64,000 nucleotides of DNA from Archivesica marissinica (Eukaryota > Mollusca > Bivalvia > Venerida > Vesicomyidae). The stretch is taken from contig CM026397.1 of the NCBI GenBank assembly GCA_014843695.1, positions 41,911,129-41,975,128 of the forward strand, written 5' to 3'. Positions within the stretch are counted from its first letter, which is position 1; each line of letters begins with the position of its first letter. The translations under genes and the position numbers were made by a program. Shown piece by piece: positions 1-12,994 of this stretch. A model generated the notes under the pieces. It ran no database searches. It was not told the origin of the DNA and saw only the letters and a list, made by a program, of their open reading frames with translations.

Positions 1-2173
1 TAGAAGCTGTATGTCCAGGCACTGCAGTCACTCATGTAGAAGCTGTATGTCCAGGCACTGCAGTCGCCCATGTAGAAGCTGTATGTCCAGGCACTGCAGT
101 CGCTCATGTAGAAGCTGTATGTCCAGGCACTGCAGTCGCCCATGTAGAAGCTGTATGTCCAGGCACTGCAGTCGCTCATGTAGAAGCTGTATGTCCAGGC
201 ACTGCAGTCGCTCATGTAGAAGCTGTATGTCCAGGCACTGCAGTCGCTCATGTAGAAGCTGTATGTCCAGGCACTGCAGTCGCTCATGTAGAAGCTGTAT
301 GTCCAGGCACTGCAGTCGCTCATGTAGAGGCTGTATGTTCAGGCACTGCAGTCGCTCATGTAGAACTGTATGTCCAGGTACTGCAGTCGCCCATGTAGAA
401 GCTGTATGTCCAGGCACTGCAGTCGCCCATGTAGAAGCTGTATGTCCAGGCACTGCAGTCGCTCATGTAGAAGCTGTATGTCCAGGCACTGCAGTCGCTC
501 ATGTAGAAGCTGTATGTCCAGGCACTGCAGTCGCTCATGTAGAAGCTGTATGTCCAGGCACTGCAGTCGCTCATGTAGAAGCTGTATGTCCAGGCACTGC
601 AGTCGCATGTAGAAGCTGTATGTCCAGGCACTGCAGTCGCTCATGTAGAAGCTGTATGTCCAGGCACTGCAGTCGCTCATGTAGAAGCTGTATGTCCAGG
701 CACTGCAGTCGCCCATGTAGAAGCTGTATGTCCAGGCACTGCAGTCGCTCATGTAGAAGCTGTATGTCCAGGCACTGCAGTCGCCCATGTAGAAGCTGTA
801 TGTCCAGGCACTGCAGTCGCTCATGTAGAAGCTGTATGTCCAGGCGATGCAGTCGCTCATGTAGAAGCTGTATGTCCAGGCACTGCAGTCGCTCATGTAG
901 AACTGTATGTCCAGGCACTGCAGTCGCCCATGTAGAAGCTGTATGTCCAGGCACTGCAGTCACCCATGTAGAAGCTGTATGTCCAGGCACTGCAGTCGCT
1001 CATGTAGAAGCTGTATGTCCAGGCACTGCAGTCGCTCATGTAGAAGCTGTATGTCCAGGCACTGCAGTCGCTCATGTAGAAGCTGTATGTCCAGGCACTG
1101 CAGTCGCTCATGTAGAAGCTGTATGTCCAGGCACTGCAGTCGCCCATGTAGAAGCTGTATGTCCAGGCACTGCAGTCGCTCATGTAGAAGCTGTATGTCC
1201 AGGCACTGCAGTCGCTCATGTAGAAGCTGTATGTCCAGGCACTGCAGTCGCTCATGTAGAAGCTGTATGTCCAGGCACTGCAGTCGCCCATGTAGAAGCT
1301 GTATGTCCAGGCACTGCAGTCGCTCATGTAGAAGCTGTATGTCCAGGCACTGCAGTCGCTCATGTAGAAGCTGTATGTCCAGGCACTGCAGTCGCTCATG
1401 TAGAAGCTGTATGTCCAGGCACTGCAGTCGCTCATGTAGAAGCTGTATGTCCAGGCACTGCAGTCGCCCATGTAGAAGCTGTATGTCCAGGCAATGCAGT
1501 CGCTCATGTAGAAGCTGTATGTCCAGGCACTGCAGTCGCCCATGTAGAAGCTGTATGTCCAGGCACTGCAGTCACTCATGTAGAAGCTGTATGTCCAGGC
1601 ACTGCAGTCGCCCATGTAGAAGCTGTATGTCCAGGCACTGCAGTCGCTCATGTAGAAGCTGTATGTCCAGACACTGCAGTCGCCCATGTAGAAGCTGTAT
1701 GTCCAGGCACTGCAGTCGCCCATGTAGAAGCTGTATGTCCAGGCACTGCAGTCGTCCATGTAGAAGCTGTATGTCCAGGCACTGCAGTCGCCCATGTAGA
1801 AGCTGTATGTCCAGGCACTGCAGTCGCTCATGTAGAAGCTGTATGTCCAGGCACTGCAGTCGCCCATGTAGAAGCTGTATGTCCAGGCACTGCAGTCGCC
1901 CATGTAGAAGCTGTATGTCCAGGCACTGCAGTCGCCCATGTAGAAGCTGTATGTCCAGGCACTGCAGTCGCCCATGTAGAAGCTGTATGTCCAGGCACTG
2001 CAGTCGCTCATGTAGAAGCTGTATGTCCAGGCACTGCAGTCGCCCATGTAGAAGCTGTATGTCCAGGCACTGCAGTCGCTCATGTATAAGCTGTATATCC
2101 AGGCACTGCAGTAGCCCATGTAGAAGCTGTATGTCCAGGCACTGCAGTCGCACATGTAGAAGCTGTATGTCCA
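1..2173. repeat. 36-bp tandem satellite, about 60 copies
   Basis: A 36-bp unit containing the cores gtatgtccaggcactgcag and tcgctcatgtagaagct repeats head to tail from the window edge. Units differ mainly by one C/T change (cgctcatg versus cgcccatg); at 361-366 and 901-906 a unit lacks 3 bp, and at 600-608 another has lost 3 bp. Because 36 is a multiple of three and the unit lacks stops in several frames, long open frames occur on both strands; these are not evidence of coding. The array starts outside the window, so its full size is unknown. Confidence 0.97.
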
Positions 2174-2239
2174 AGAATTGTCTGTCAATTCATACATACC
2201 AATATTTTGTGATGTGCATTTTGAAAGCATGTATGACTT

Positions 2240-4446
2240 GAGAAAGGGATATCCTGTGTGTATGTATTACATACAAAGTATGCAACAGAAAACAAACTAC
2301 AGGTATCCTGTGTGTATTTATTACTTACAAAGTATGCAACAGAAAACAAACTACAGGTATCCTGTGTGTATTTATTACATACAAAGTAGCCTATGCACAA
2401 TGCAACAGAAAACAAACTACAGGTATCCTGTGTGTATTTATTACATACAAAGTATGCACAATGCAACAGAAAACAAACTACAGGTATCCTGTGTGTATTT
2501 ATTACATACAAAGTATGCACAATGCAACAGAAAACAAACTACAGGTATCCTGTGTGTATTTATTACATACAAAGTATGCAACAGAAAACAAACTACAGGT
2601 ATCCTGTGTGTATTTATTACATACAAAGTATGCACAATGCAACAGAAAACAAACTACAGGTATCCTGTGTGTATTTATTACTTACAAAGTATGCACAATG
2701 CAACAGAAAACAAACAACTACAGGTATCCTGTGTGTATTTATTACATACAAAGTATGCACAATGCAACAAAAACAAACTACAGGTATCCTGTGTGTATTT
2801 ATTACATACAAAGTATGCAACAGAAAACAAACTACAGGTATCCTGTGTGTATTTATTACATAAAAAGTATGCAACAGAAAACAAACTACAGGTATCCTGT
2901 GTGTATTTATACAAAAGTATGCAACAGAAAACAAACTACAGGTATCCTGTGTGTATTTATTACATACAAAGTATGCAACAGAAAACAAACTACAGGTATC
3001 CTGTGTGTATTTATTACATACAAAGTATGCAACAGAAAACAAACTACAGGTATCCTGTGTGTATTTATTACATACAAAGTATGCACAATGCAACAGAAAA
3101 CAAACTACAGGTATCCTGTGTGTATTTATTACATACAAAGTATGCACAATGCAACAGAAAACAAACTACAGGTATCCTGTGTGTATTTATTACATACAAA
3201 GTATGCACAATGCAACAGAAAACAAACTACAGGTATCCTGTGTGTATTTATTACATACAAAGTATGCAACAGAAAACAAACTACAGGTATCCTGTGTGTA
3301 TTTATTACATACAAAGTATGCACAATGCAACAGAAAACAAACTACAGGTATCCTGTGTGTATTTATTACTTACAAAGTATGCACAATGCAACAGAAAACA
3401 AACAAACTACAGGTATCCTGTGTGTATTTATTACATACAAAGTATGCACAATGCAACAGAAAACAAACTACAGGTATCATGTGTGTATTTATTACATAAA
3501 AAGTATGCAACAGAAAACAAACTACAGGTATCCTGTGTGTATTTATTACATAAAAAGTATGCAACAGAAAACAAACTACAGGTATCCTGTGTGTATTTAT
3601 TACATAAAAAGTATGCAACAGAAAACAAACTACAGGTATCCTGTGTGTATTTATTACATAAAAAGTATGCAACAGAAAACAAACAAACTACAGGTATCCT
3701 GTGTGTATTTATTACTTACAAAGTATGCAACAGAAAACAAACTACAGGTATCCTGTGTGTATTTATTACATACAAAGTATGCACAATGCAACAGAAAACA
3801 AACTACAGGTATCCTGTGTGTATTTATTACATACAAAGTATGCAACAGAAAACAAACTACAGGTATCCTGTGTGTATTTATTACATACAAAGTATGCAAC
3901 AGAAAACAAACTACAGGTATCCTGTGTGTATTTATTACATACAAAGTATGCAACAGAAAACAAACTACAGGTATCCTGTGTGTATTTATTACATACAAAG
4001 TATGCAACAGAAAACAAACTACAGGTATCCTGTGTGTATTTATTACATACAAAGTATGCAACAGAAAACAAACTACAGGTATCCTGTGTGTATTTATTAC
4101 ATACAAAGTATGCAACAGAAAACAAACTACAGGTATCCTGTGTGTATTTATTACATACAAAGTATGCAACAGAAAACAAACTACAGGTATCCTGTGTGTA
4201 TTTATTACATACAAAGTATGCAACAGAAAACAAACTACAGGTATCCTGTGTGTATTTATTACATACAAAGTATGCAACAGAAAACAAACTACAGGTATCC
4301 TGTGTGTATTTATTACATACAAAGTATGCAACAGAAAACAAACTACAGGTATCCTGTGTGTATTTATTACATACAAAGTATGCAACAGAAAACAAACTAC
4401 AGGTATCCTGTGTGTATTTATTACATACAAAGTATGCAACAGAAAA
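2240..4446. repeat. 54-bp / 61-bp minisatellite, about 38 copies
   Basis: The unit has the cores caacagaaaacaaactacag and gtatcctgtgtgtatttatt. The short form is 54 bp. A longer 61-bp form carries an extra 7 bp (tatgcacaatgcaacag instead of tatgcaacag) and dominates the left two thirds; from about 3,835 to the end only the 54-bp form occurs, so the right part was homogenised more recently. Open frames across it are by-products of the unit length. Confidence 0.96.
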
Positions 4447-4962
4447 CGAAACAGTTTCATGTCTTCCAAAAAAAACAACACATAAAATGTGAAGACAATT
4501 TTAGAAATATATACATACACACCTCCCCATTGTAGGCAAAACCTACTATAAGCAAAATTTAAGGCATAGAAAAATAAGTGCATGTCTTGACTGAAGCCCG
4601 TTTAATTGAGAAATTACATGTACAAATACTTGATATTTGATGGAGCTGTTAACCAGCTGAATTGCTTGACCCATAACTATATTAGAAATAATCCAGGGAG
4701 CAATGGGGATTGACAAATGAATTCAATCTACTGTAAAAGCAGCATCTGGTGCTACCAGTGCCGGAACTATGCTCATAAGGCAAATGCTTAGAAATGGATA
4801 TAAATATGTACAGAAGCAAACAAAAGATTGAATACACATCAACATTGGCAGTATCTTGTAAGTTTATTTTTGAAAAACGCCCATATGTTTTACCATAAAG
4901 TGGCAGATTCTTTTGTCCGGCACCTTTGACTTTTAAATGCTGCATTATATTCTGCTAGATAA
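4447..4962. other. unique spacer without recognisable gene
   Basis: About 500 bp of AT-rich sequence between two satellites. The only open frames are short, lack motifs and have no convincing splice sites. I see nothing functional in it. Confidence 0.6.
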
Positions 4963-5168
4963 ACATACAAGACTGTACTATATACAAGACTGTACTACAT
5001 ACAAGACTGTACTATATACAAGACTACTATATACAAGACTGTACTACATACAAGACTGTACTATATACAAGACTGTACTACATACAAGACTGTACTACAT
5101 ACAAGACTGTACTATATACAAGACTGTACTATATACAAGACTGTACTATATACAAGACTGTACTATAT
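4963..5168. repeat. 17-bp minisatellite, about 12 copies
   Basis: The unit tatacaagactgtacta alternates with a variant having catacaag in place of tatacaag. One unit near 5,020-5,030 has lost a few bases. The small open frame over it is a repeat artefact. Confidence 0.93.
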
Positions 5169-5215
5169 ATGGAACTAGTAAAAAATATTATATGCGGTAT
5201 TAAAATATTGGATGT

Positions 5216-7187
5216 CCGAACTACGTTACAAACACTAGCGCATTGCTACCAATAACTACGTTACAAACACTAGCGCATTGCTACCAATAACTACGTTACA
5301 AACACTAGCGCATTGCTACCAATAACTACGTTACAAACACTAGCGCATTGCTACCAATAACTACGTTACAAACACTAGCGCATTGCTACCAATAACTACA
5401 CTACGTTACAAACACTAGCGCATTGCTACCAATACCACCAAACTACGTTACAAACACTAGCGCATTGCTACCAATACTACTTACAAACACTAGCGCATTG
5501 CTACCAATAACTACGTTACAAACACTAGCGCATTGCTACCAATAACTACGTTACAAACACTAGCGCATTGCTACCAATAACTACGTTACAAACACTAGCG
5601 CATTGCTACCAATAACTACGTTACAAACACTAGCGCATTGCTACCAATAACTACGTTACAAACACTAGCGCATTGCTACCAATAACTACGTTACAAACAC
5701 TAGCGCATTGCTACCAATACCTACGTTACAAACACTAGCGCATTGCTACCAATAACTACGTTACAAACACTAGCGCATTGCTACCAATACCTACGTTACA
5801 AACACTAGCGCATTGCTACCAATAACTACGTTACAAACACTAGCGCATTGCTACCAATACCTAAGTTACAAACACTAGCGCATTGCTACCAATACCTACG
5901 TTACAAACACTAGCGCATTGCTACCAATACCTACGTTACAAACACTAGCGCATTGCTACCAATATCTACGTTACAAACACTAGCGCATTGCTACCAATAA
6001 CTACGTTACAAACACTAGTGCATTGCTACCAATAACTACGTTACAAACACTAGCGCATTGCTACCAATAACTACGTTACAAACACTAGCGCATTGCTACC
6101 AATAACTACGTTACAAACACTAGCGCATTGCTACCAATACCTACGTTACAAACACTAGCGCATTGCTACCAATACCTACGTTACAAACACTAGCGCATTG
6201 CTACCAATACCTACGTTACAAACACTAGCGCATTGCTACCAATACCCACGTTACAAACACTAGCGCATTGCTACCAATAACTACGTTACAAACACTAGCG
6301 CATTGCTACCAATACCTACGTTACAAACACTAGCGCATTGCTACCAATACCTACGTTACAAACACTAGCGCATTGCTACCAATACCTACGTTACAAACAC
6401 TAGCGCATTGCTACCAATAACTACGTTACAAACACTAGCGCATTGCTACCAATAACTACGTTACAAACACTAGCGCATTGCTACCAATAACTACGTTACA
6501 AACACTAGCGCATTGCTACCAATAACTACGTTACAAACACTAGCGCATTGCTACCAATAACTACGTTACAAACACTAGCGCATTGCTACCAATAACTACG
6601 TTACAAACACTAGCGCATTGCTACCAATAACTACGTTACAAACACTAGCGCATTGCTACCAATACCTACGTTACAAACACTAGCGCATTGCTACCAATAC
6701 CTACGTTACAAACACTAGCGCATTGCTACCAATACCTACGTTACAAACACTAGCGCATTGCTACCAATACCCACGTTACAAACACTAGCGCATTGCTACC
6801 AATAACTACGTTACAAACACTAGCGCATTGCTACCAATACCTACGTTGCAAACACTAGCGCATTGCTACCAATACCTACGTTACAAACACTAGCGCATTG
6901 CTACCAATAACTACGTTACAAACACTAGCGCATTGCTACCAATAACTACGTTACAAACACTAGCGCATTGCTACCAATAACTACGTTACAAACACTAGCG
7001 CATTGCTACCAATACTACGTTACAAACTAGCGCATTGCTACCAATAACTACGTTACAAACACTAGCGCATTGCTACCAATAACTACGTTACAAACACTAG
7101 CGCATTGCTACCAATACCTACGTTACAAACACTAGCGCATTGCTACCAATAACTACGTTACAAACACTAGCGCATTGCTACCAATAC
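5216..7187. repeat. 35-bp satellite, about 56 copies
   Basis: The unit carries the cores aactacgttacaaacactag and cgcattgctaccaat. It is very homogeneous: the main variation is aataacta versus aatacct at the unit junction. Three slightly rearranged units lie at 5,395-5,480 and one at 7,012-7,030. The core AACTACGTTAC is also the repeated motif of the transposon fragment at 29.6-30.3 kb. Confidence 0.97.
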
Positions 7188-8105
7188 CTTAGGTCCATTA
7201 ATTATGTTTTTACATAATTACCATGAAGTAGTATGGGTTCCTAATAATTTTACATAAACAAATCTTTTCCGAATATTATGTAAATTAATATCCGCTCCCT
7301 TGAGTTTTACTTCAAACTGATTCATTAGAGTGACCTCCCTTTAATATTCAAGATGGATACAGAGGTCATCATGGATTTGCTTCACAGCTATATTTTGATC
7401 AATTTTCAATGCTGAAAATTTGGTGAGTACTTTTCTTTCCTGATACAGGGTATATTGACCAATTTGGAATTTCCCCACTTTCCTAACTGGTTGGGAGAGC
7501 AGTCATTATTCAAATCAATTTTATATCCTGTTATCACCATTTTTGTGAATCCAGGGATCGTAGGTTCGATCCCTCGTCTGACCCTAATAAAATTAAACAG
7601 TCTTTCAGATGGGACTTTAAACCGAGGTCTCGTGTCGGTGCTTTACACCATGCACGTAAAAGAACCAGAGGAGATTCTGGAATGGGTCTCTGTCTGCATC
7701 AATGCACTATCCTCCAAATATCTAAAATGACTAATCTCTTCAGGAAGCATCGCTCATATGCGTAGCGACGATAAATAAATGTAAAACACACCATTTTTGT
7801 AACAGGACAGAAAAGAAATATGTAAACAAATTAAACATAATTGCACGCATACCCGCAATAAAGCACTATAGACTGTCTACATGAAAATATGCATGTGCTC
7901 ATTATACATTGAAAAATGGGGCAATTACAGAAACAGACTGTCACAGCCATATTACCCATGAATAAGCACAACAAACCATAGGTGTCGTGTTTCAATGTAA
8001 AGTAAAAGTCATTGTCTGACATACAAATTTCAGTGCTGAAAGTGTTTTATATGTTCTGTAATTTTTTTTATAGTACTTCAAATGTCCCAAAATAGTGGAA
8101 AATAC
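7188..8105. other. spacer holding a SINE and no gene
   Basis: AT-rich sequence. A short inverted repeat (ttatgtttttacataatta) lies at about 7,203. Apart from the SINE at about 7,480-7,740 I find no coding potential: the open frame over 7,455-7,730 lies entirely on the SINE. Confidence 0.6.
7478..7740 (+). mobile_element. tRNA-derived SINE (old copy)
   Basis: A pol III A-box-like stretch (aactggttgggagagc, 7,483-7,498) is followed by a B box (ggttcgatccc, 7,563-7,573), and then by a body with gggactttaaaccgaggtct and cacgtaaaagaaccagag, a block I associate with the central part of invertebrate SINEs. The A-to-B distance is longer than in a tRNA, so the head carries an insertion or is diverged. 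No clear tail or target duplication was found. Confidence 0.55.
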
Positions 8106-8111
8106 CCTGTC
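8106..8111. repeat. target-site duplication CCTGTC, left copy
   Basis: The six bases directly before the left terminus of the Polinton-like element are identical to those directly after its right terminus (29,447-29,452). Six-base duplications are the known signature of Polinton/Maverick integration. Confidence 0.85.
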
Positions 8112-8346
8112 AGTAGTATAGTGTACGCTGTATTCCCATTACTTCAAGTTCAAGTTTACCGCCAATTTTGTTCGCGCCATTTCCCCCCCCCCCATTTTTG
8201 TTTGTTCGCGCCAAAAATATTTTCCCGCCATATTTAAAAAAAAAAGAGTCAATAATCCATATTATGGAATAAAGAATTCGCTCTGGCACCGTTAGAAACA
8301 GTCGCAGACCAGCGTAATGGACTCGGGAGGGTCCGTAGAGGTGATG
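8112..8346 (+). repeat. left terminal inverted repeat of the Polinton-like element
   Basis: Reading inward: AGTAGTATAGTGTACGCTGT, a block with cttcaagttcaagtttaccg, several gccaatttt / gcgccatttc modules with a C run, then attccataatatgg-type sequence in inverse (ccatattatggaataaagaa) and half a unit of the ~120-bp subterminal repeat (cagtcgcagacc, gggagggtccgtagaggt). The same order is found inverted at 29,130-29,446 and at 54,960-55,277. Confidence 0.88.
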
Positions 8347-8923
8347 GGGGCAATTTACTCATTGAGTAAAAACTGCCCCATCCGGTTCCGGTGGTTTTTG
8401 GCGCGTTTCTGGAGCGGAGAGCAGTTGATTTTGGCGGCAATTCACCCCGCCTTGTCCTTGGATAATGCGTTGTGGGATTATGCCCAATATGGATGGTGTA
8501 GGATAAACATACATCCCCCATCAGTGAGTTGGGAAGACAAACATATGAAATGTTGCGTTTTAAATTGACATAACTATACCATTGATGTTGGATGCGATTC
8601 AGCAAACATATTTCAAAATATGTAAGATGATATCTGTCCCACATACTAATTTATTTTACATCGTCTCATGACGATAAAAGTATGTATAATTTAACAGCCT
8701 AATTCGGTTAGACACGATTTCATGATATGACGTATGCAAACCTGTATGCTGTAATGGGTGGATGTTGATCATTAAACATGTTGCCAAATAAAAAACACGA
8801 GGGTGGGTTGCAAATGACAATCTTGATTCAGTCACTCTTTTGAATAATGGAATAATCGTGAGAGGAGAATCAAACAAACTGATATAAATTGTCACGAGCT
8901 GTGTGGTAAAAACGCCCTTAATG
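8347..8923. other. Polinton left arm before the first gene, no gene seen
   Basis: The terminal repeat stops abruptly after gggtccgtagaggt, followed by unrelated sequence. Overlapping open frames on both strands at 8,249-8,644 run across the terminal repeat, lack motifs and are judged spurious. Confidence 0.5.
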
Positions 8924-8933
8924 CTATATAAGT
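8924..8933 (+). promoter_or_regulatory. TATA box of the first Polinton gene
   Basis: ctatataagt lies 85-94 bp upstream of the ATG at 9,018. The paralogous gene at 47,463 has cctatataag at a matching distance (about 70 bp), which supports a real core promoter. Confidence 0.6.
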
Positions 8934-9921
8934 GCCGAATAGTACTTCACAAAATTAAAAGCAATACATTATTCTAGTGTTCCTGTTAAATTTAACGTTT
9001 TCATAGCTTGTAAAAATATGGCTGGAAATAACTATAATGAATTAGTACTAAGTTGTATTAGGGAATCGCACAGTCAAGCCTACGCCTGTATGCATCAATT
9101 AAACAATTATATAATGCATGAAAATTCTAATTAAAAAAAAGAATTATTGGTAGTCAATCAAAAATTAGTGCAGAAACGAGTGGAGAAGGTCGTGCAAGCC
9201 CTAAAAAGGACGTCAGAAAATGTGCAGAGTGTACATGTTTGTCTCATTTGTCCCATTATCGGAAGCTACATGTTTTCGCAGGCAATGTCAGACTTAGCGA
9301 CATTAAATAGACAATCTACTGAAATGGGTGATATGGAACCTTCCACGTTTACACCAACATATACACCAACGATGCTTGCCATCCCTAAGGATATACATAC
9401 ATATCCAAACACTGACGACATATATTCACCGAATGAATACGGACATCAAGACACTGGGGGTGTCTATACCGTTCCCGACACAATAGATCAAGCCATTCAA
9501 TCAACCAGTACTTATCCTCTACCAACCAGCACGTATCCTGATCCCGATCCGAACAGTTTCTACAATCCACGCATACATCCGATTTCACCTGTTCCGTCTA
9601 AATGTAAAAGCAAAGGCAAGCGTGACATAGACTCTGTAGGTACTGATGGAGATGGTGAAGTTAAAATCACCAAAGTGGAATTGTTCCAACCGCTCGGGCA
9701 ACTGATTAGAAAAGAAGATGGTAAGATCACTTTTCTTTATTATGTGGGGTGTGATTCTTTCGTCGGGGAGGGGGGTTGCAATCGCTTGTCTGTGAATTGA
9801 CAACCCACACGTTAGTATATGAATAACAAAAAGGCATGTTGTAAAACTTTTATCAATCTATTTTACACATAAAAGTGTATATAGTATTTTTAAAAAAAAT
9901 TATGTATCAATAAAACAATTA

Positions 9922-10012
9922 GAGGTAATTTTGATATTATGTCATATTAACACGAGGTAATAATTTTGATATTATGTCATATTAACACGAGGTAATAATT
10001 TTGATATGAGGT
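9922..10012. repeat. short tandem repeat in intron 1 of the first Polinton gene
   Basis: A unit of about 35 bp with ttttgatattatgtcatatt and aacacgaggtaat is repeated about two and a half times just upstream of exon 2. Confidence 0.8.
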
Positions 10013-10186
10013 AATTGTATTGTTTATGCTTTTAGGTCGATATCACAGAGAGACCAAAGGCACTCACTCCAAAGGCACTCACTCAAAGAGTAAGAAAAAC
10101 CAGGTAAGACTTGTTGTTGTTATTATAAACCAGAACCGTCAAATAAAAATCATTATGGTGTACTAAAACATTTAGATCACGAGGTT

Positions 10187-10928
10187 ACCTGATAGCCTGT
10201 GATATAACGTGATATAACGTGTCAAACTCACTGATAGCCTGTGATATAACGTGATATAACGTGTCAAACTCACTGATAGCCTGTGATATAACGTGATATA
10301 ACGTGTCAAACTCACTGATAGCCTGTGATATAACGTGTCAACGTTAACGTGTATATATAACATGATATAACGTGTCAAACTCACTGATAGCCTGTGATAT
10401 AACGTGTCAAACTCACTGATAGCCTGTGATATAACGTGATATAACGTGATATAACGTGTCAAACTCACTGATGGCCTGTGATATAACGTGATATAATGTG
10501 TCAAACTCACTGATAGCCTGTGATATAACGTGATATAACGTGTCAAACTCACTGATAGCCTGTGATATAACGTGATATAACGTGTCAAACTCACTGATAG
10601 CCTGTGATATAACGTGATATAACGTGTCAAACTCACTGATAGCCTGTGATATAACGTGATATAACGTGTCAAACTCACTGATAGCCTGTGATATAACGTG
10701 ATATAACGTGTCAAACTCACTGATAGCCTGTGATATAACGTGATATAACGTGTCAAACTCACTGATAGCCTGTGATATAACGTGATATAACGTGTCAAAC
10801 TCACTGATAGCCTGTGATATAACGTGATATAACGTGTCAAACTCACTGATAGCCTGTGATATAACGTGATATAACGTGTCAAACTCACTGATAGCCTGTG
10901 ATATAACGTGAAAACGTGTCAAACTCAC
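10187..10928. repeat. 42-bp satellite, about 18 copies, in intron 2
   Basis: The unit carries ctgatagcctgtgatataac and the doubled element gtgatataacgtgatataac, ending tgtcaaactca. Shortened and rearranged units occur at 10,325-10,420. A lone diverged unit lies at 11,035-11,085 (ctactgatgacctatgatatagcctg). The open minus-strand frames over the array are artefacts. Confidence 0.95.
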
Positions 10929-11144
10929 GTAAAATTAAAAATTATATTAATATATATAAATCACAAAACTAAGTGTTCCCTATCACTCTTGACAATATAT
11001 ACATATATCACAGAATTGTGTGCAAAAATCACAAGGCTACTGATGACCTATGATATAGCCTGAAAAACTTGTCAAACTTGTATAACATTTGACACATTTT
11101 TTGTTTTTGTTGCGATGTAATGTCGCTTTACATACTTCGAAACA

Positions 11145-11330
11145 GCTGGCCTGGGAGGGTCCGTAGAGGTCAAAACTGATCTTATCTCGATTGGCACCGC
11201 GTCCTGGAAGTCTGCGAGGGTGTTAGAAACAGTCGCAGACCAGTTTAATAGACTCGGGAGGGTCCGTAGAGGTCAAAACTGATCTTATCTCGATTGGCAC
11301 CGTGTCCTGGAAGTCTGCGATGCAAATAAT
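11145..11330. repeat. internal copy of the Polinton ~120-bp subterminal repeat
   Basis: About one and a half units with gggagggtccgtagaggtca, tctcgattggcaccg, ctggaagtctgcgag and cagtcgcagacc. These are the units that sit just inside the termini at 8,280-8,346, 29,120-29,260 and 54,394-55,000, but here they lie 3 kb inside the element, directly before the polymerase unit. Confidence 0.85.
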
Positions 11331-11480
11331 CGATAATCAATCAATAATCGAAAATCAATAATCGATAATTAATCAATAATCGATAATCAATCTATAATCA
11401 ATAATCGATCTATAATTAATATATATAATTAATTAATCTATAATTAATTAATTAATTAATCTATAATTAATTAATACCAA
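11331..11480. repeat. AT-rich simple repeat (aatcgat / aattaatt type)
   Basis: Short degenerate repeats of aatcgataatcaat followed by taattaat. The matching low-complexity block in the second polymerase copy lies at 54,190-54,390. Confidence 0.85.
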
Positions 11481-11891
11481 TCAAAACTGATAAATAGTAA
11501 GTAGTCAATAATACTTGGATACTTTAATGCCATGACCGATTTATTTGTTATTTAACCTTCACCTGCTTATCGACACGTAGCCGCGTGATTGTACGATGTA
11601 TAAGTCACGTACGCGACCGACTATTTTAACTAGGACGTTATAGATAAAAAAATTCCATTACATGTAATGGAAAGATTCCATTCAATGTTCTAGATTACGT
11701 TCCATTTTATACGACGCATTCGGTATTATCAACTTATACACGCGTTGATACAGACGTACATTTTATTGTGTTTTATAAAATTCGCTGTTGGAATATTATT
11801 GTGATATTTAAGCTTATACATGGGAGGTTTTAAATGTATTTGTAACTACCTGAAAATCGATGTATACCTAGATAAAATAATTGTGTTTCAG

Positions 11892-11958
11892 TGACTGGAT
11901 TTAGCAACGATTATTATCGGGATTTATTGGATACTTACTGGATAATTTTGCTTAGAAG
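11892..11958 (+). other. 5' untranslated exon of the polymerase gene (candidate)
   Basis: A 67-bp segment is bounded by the acceptor tgtgtttcag and the donor agaag|gtgagt. It carries no ATG and lies 1 kb before the first coding exon. The whole 11.5-13.0 kb stretch is conserved in the second copy (52.7-54.2 kb), including these sites except for one change in the acceptor region. Confidence 0.45.
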
Positions 11959-12994
11959 GTGAGTAATTTTATTTCAATCGTAATTTAATTAATTAATGAA
12001 TAATTGTTAACATATTTGTTTAAGGGACATTACATTAGTGATCTATGTTTATAGACAAACGTTGCATGTACCTGTCTATCCCTGAGGCATTTGGTTAACA
12101 GCTTCAACCGTCAGGCGTATATACCAAGGTTCGATGTACAAATAGAATCAACTTGATAAATCATGTTGTACATTTAGACATTGGTACAAACTGTTTTCCA
12201 CCACGGTGAAGACCATAGCTTCGTTAATATAGCTGCTGATAGTGTATTCGATAATGAGTATTTACACTTGATGTAAATTGTATCGTAAATATTTAAGGCG
12301 TGTTGTTTAAGGCTCAATCAGTTTTGCACTCATACGGTTATCAGCTAGTATAACCTAGTGAATCAAAGGTCTAATAAGACGATGAAGCAGTGTGCCTTAA
12401 TGGAACACCTGTACACGAGATCTTATATTCCTGGTACAGTACGCAGCAACGAGATAGATAAGAACGCGTCTTTATTATTAATGCTAGATATTAAGAGCAC
12501 ATTCTAAATGTGTGTCACATACTATATTCCAACTAATTTCGCCATAAATAATGCAATTTGATCCTAGTTATTTGATAACTAAATCCCGTCTAAATTTAGA
12601 TTCCTAGTGCGTCGAATTGAGTTGTATTTTACAACGCATTGACACCTGTGCGTTATCAAGATATTTTCCTACGTTTTCAACGTGAATAAATAGCATATTT
12701 GAAACATCTACGTCCACTCCCGTGAATTTCATTGACAACTGTACCCAATGTGATTTACCACCCGTTGATACCTCCATCTAACACCATCGTTAATTGTCTC
12801 AACATACAATACGATGTGCCTGTAATTAACTAGACATTCAAGTTGTGCAATATTTCTGATTTATACATTTTATATAATAACTCAGGCATTAGCAGTACAA
12901 TTATATATATAATACTAATAATGTAACATGTAATAATGTAATAAATGTAACTGTTGATGCTCTGGCTCAGGTATTTCGTTTATAACATTTGCAG

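Noticed and set aside
11..4535. Long open frames of 80-785 residues on both strands
   Set aside because: They are translations of 36-bp and 54/61-bp repeats open in several frames at once; no splice context, no conserved domain.
5216..7187. CRISPR-like array
   Set aside because: There are no unique spacers: repeat and 'spacer' are one 35-bp unit, and the genome context is eukaryotic.
8249..8644. Overlapping plus- and minus-strand frames next to the left Polinton end
   Set aside because: Both run through terminal-repeat sequence and carry no motif.
10172..10928. Minus-strand frames rich in RYITLYHRLSV
   Set aside because: Pure products of the 42-bp satellite.
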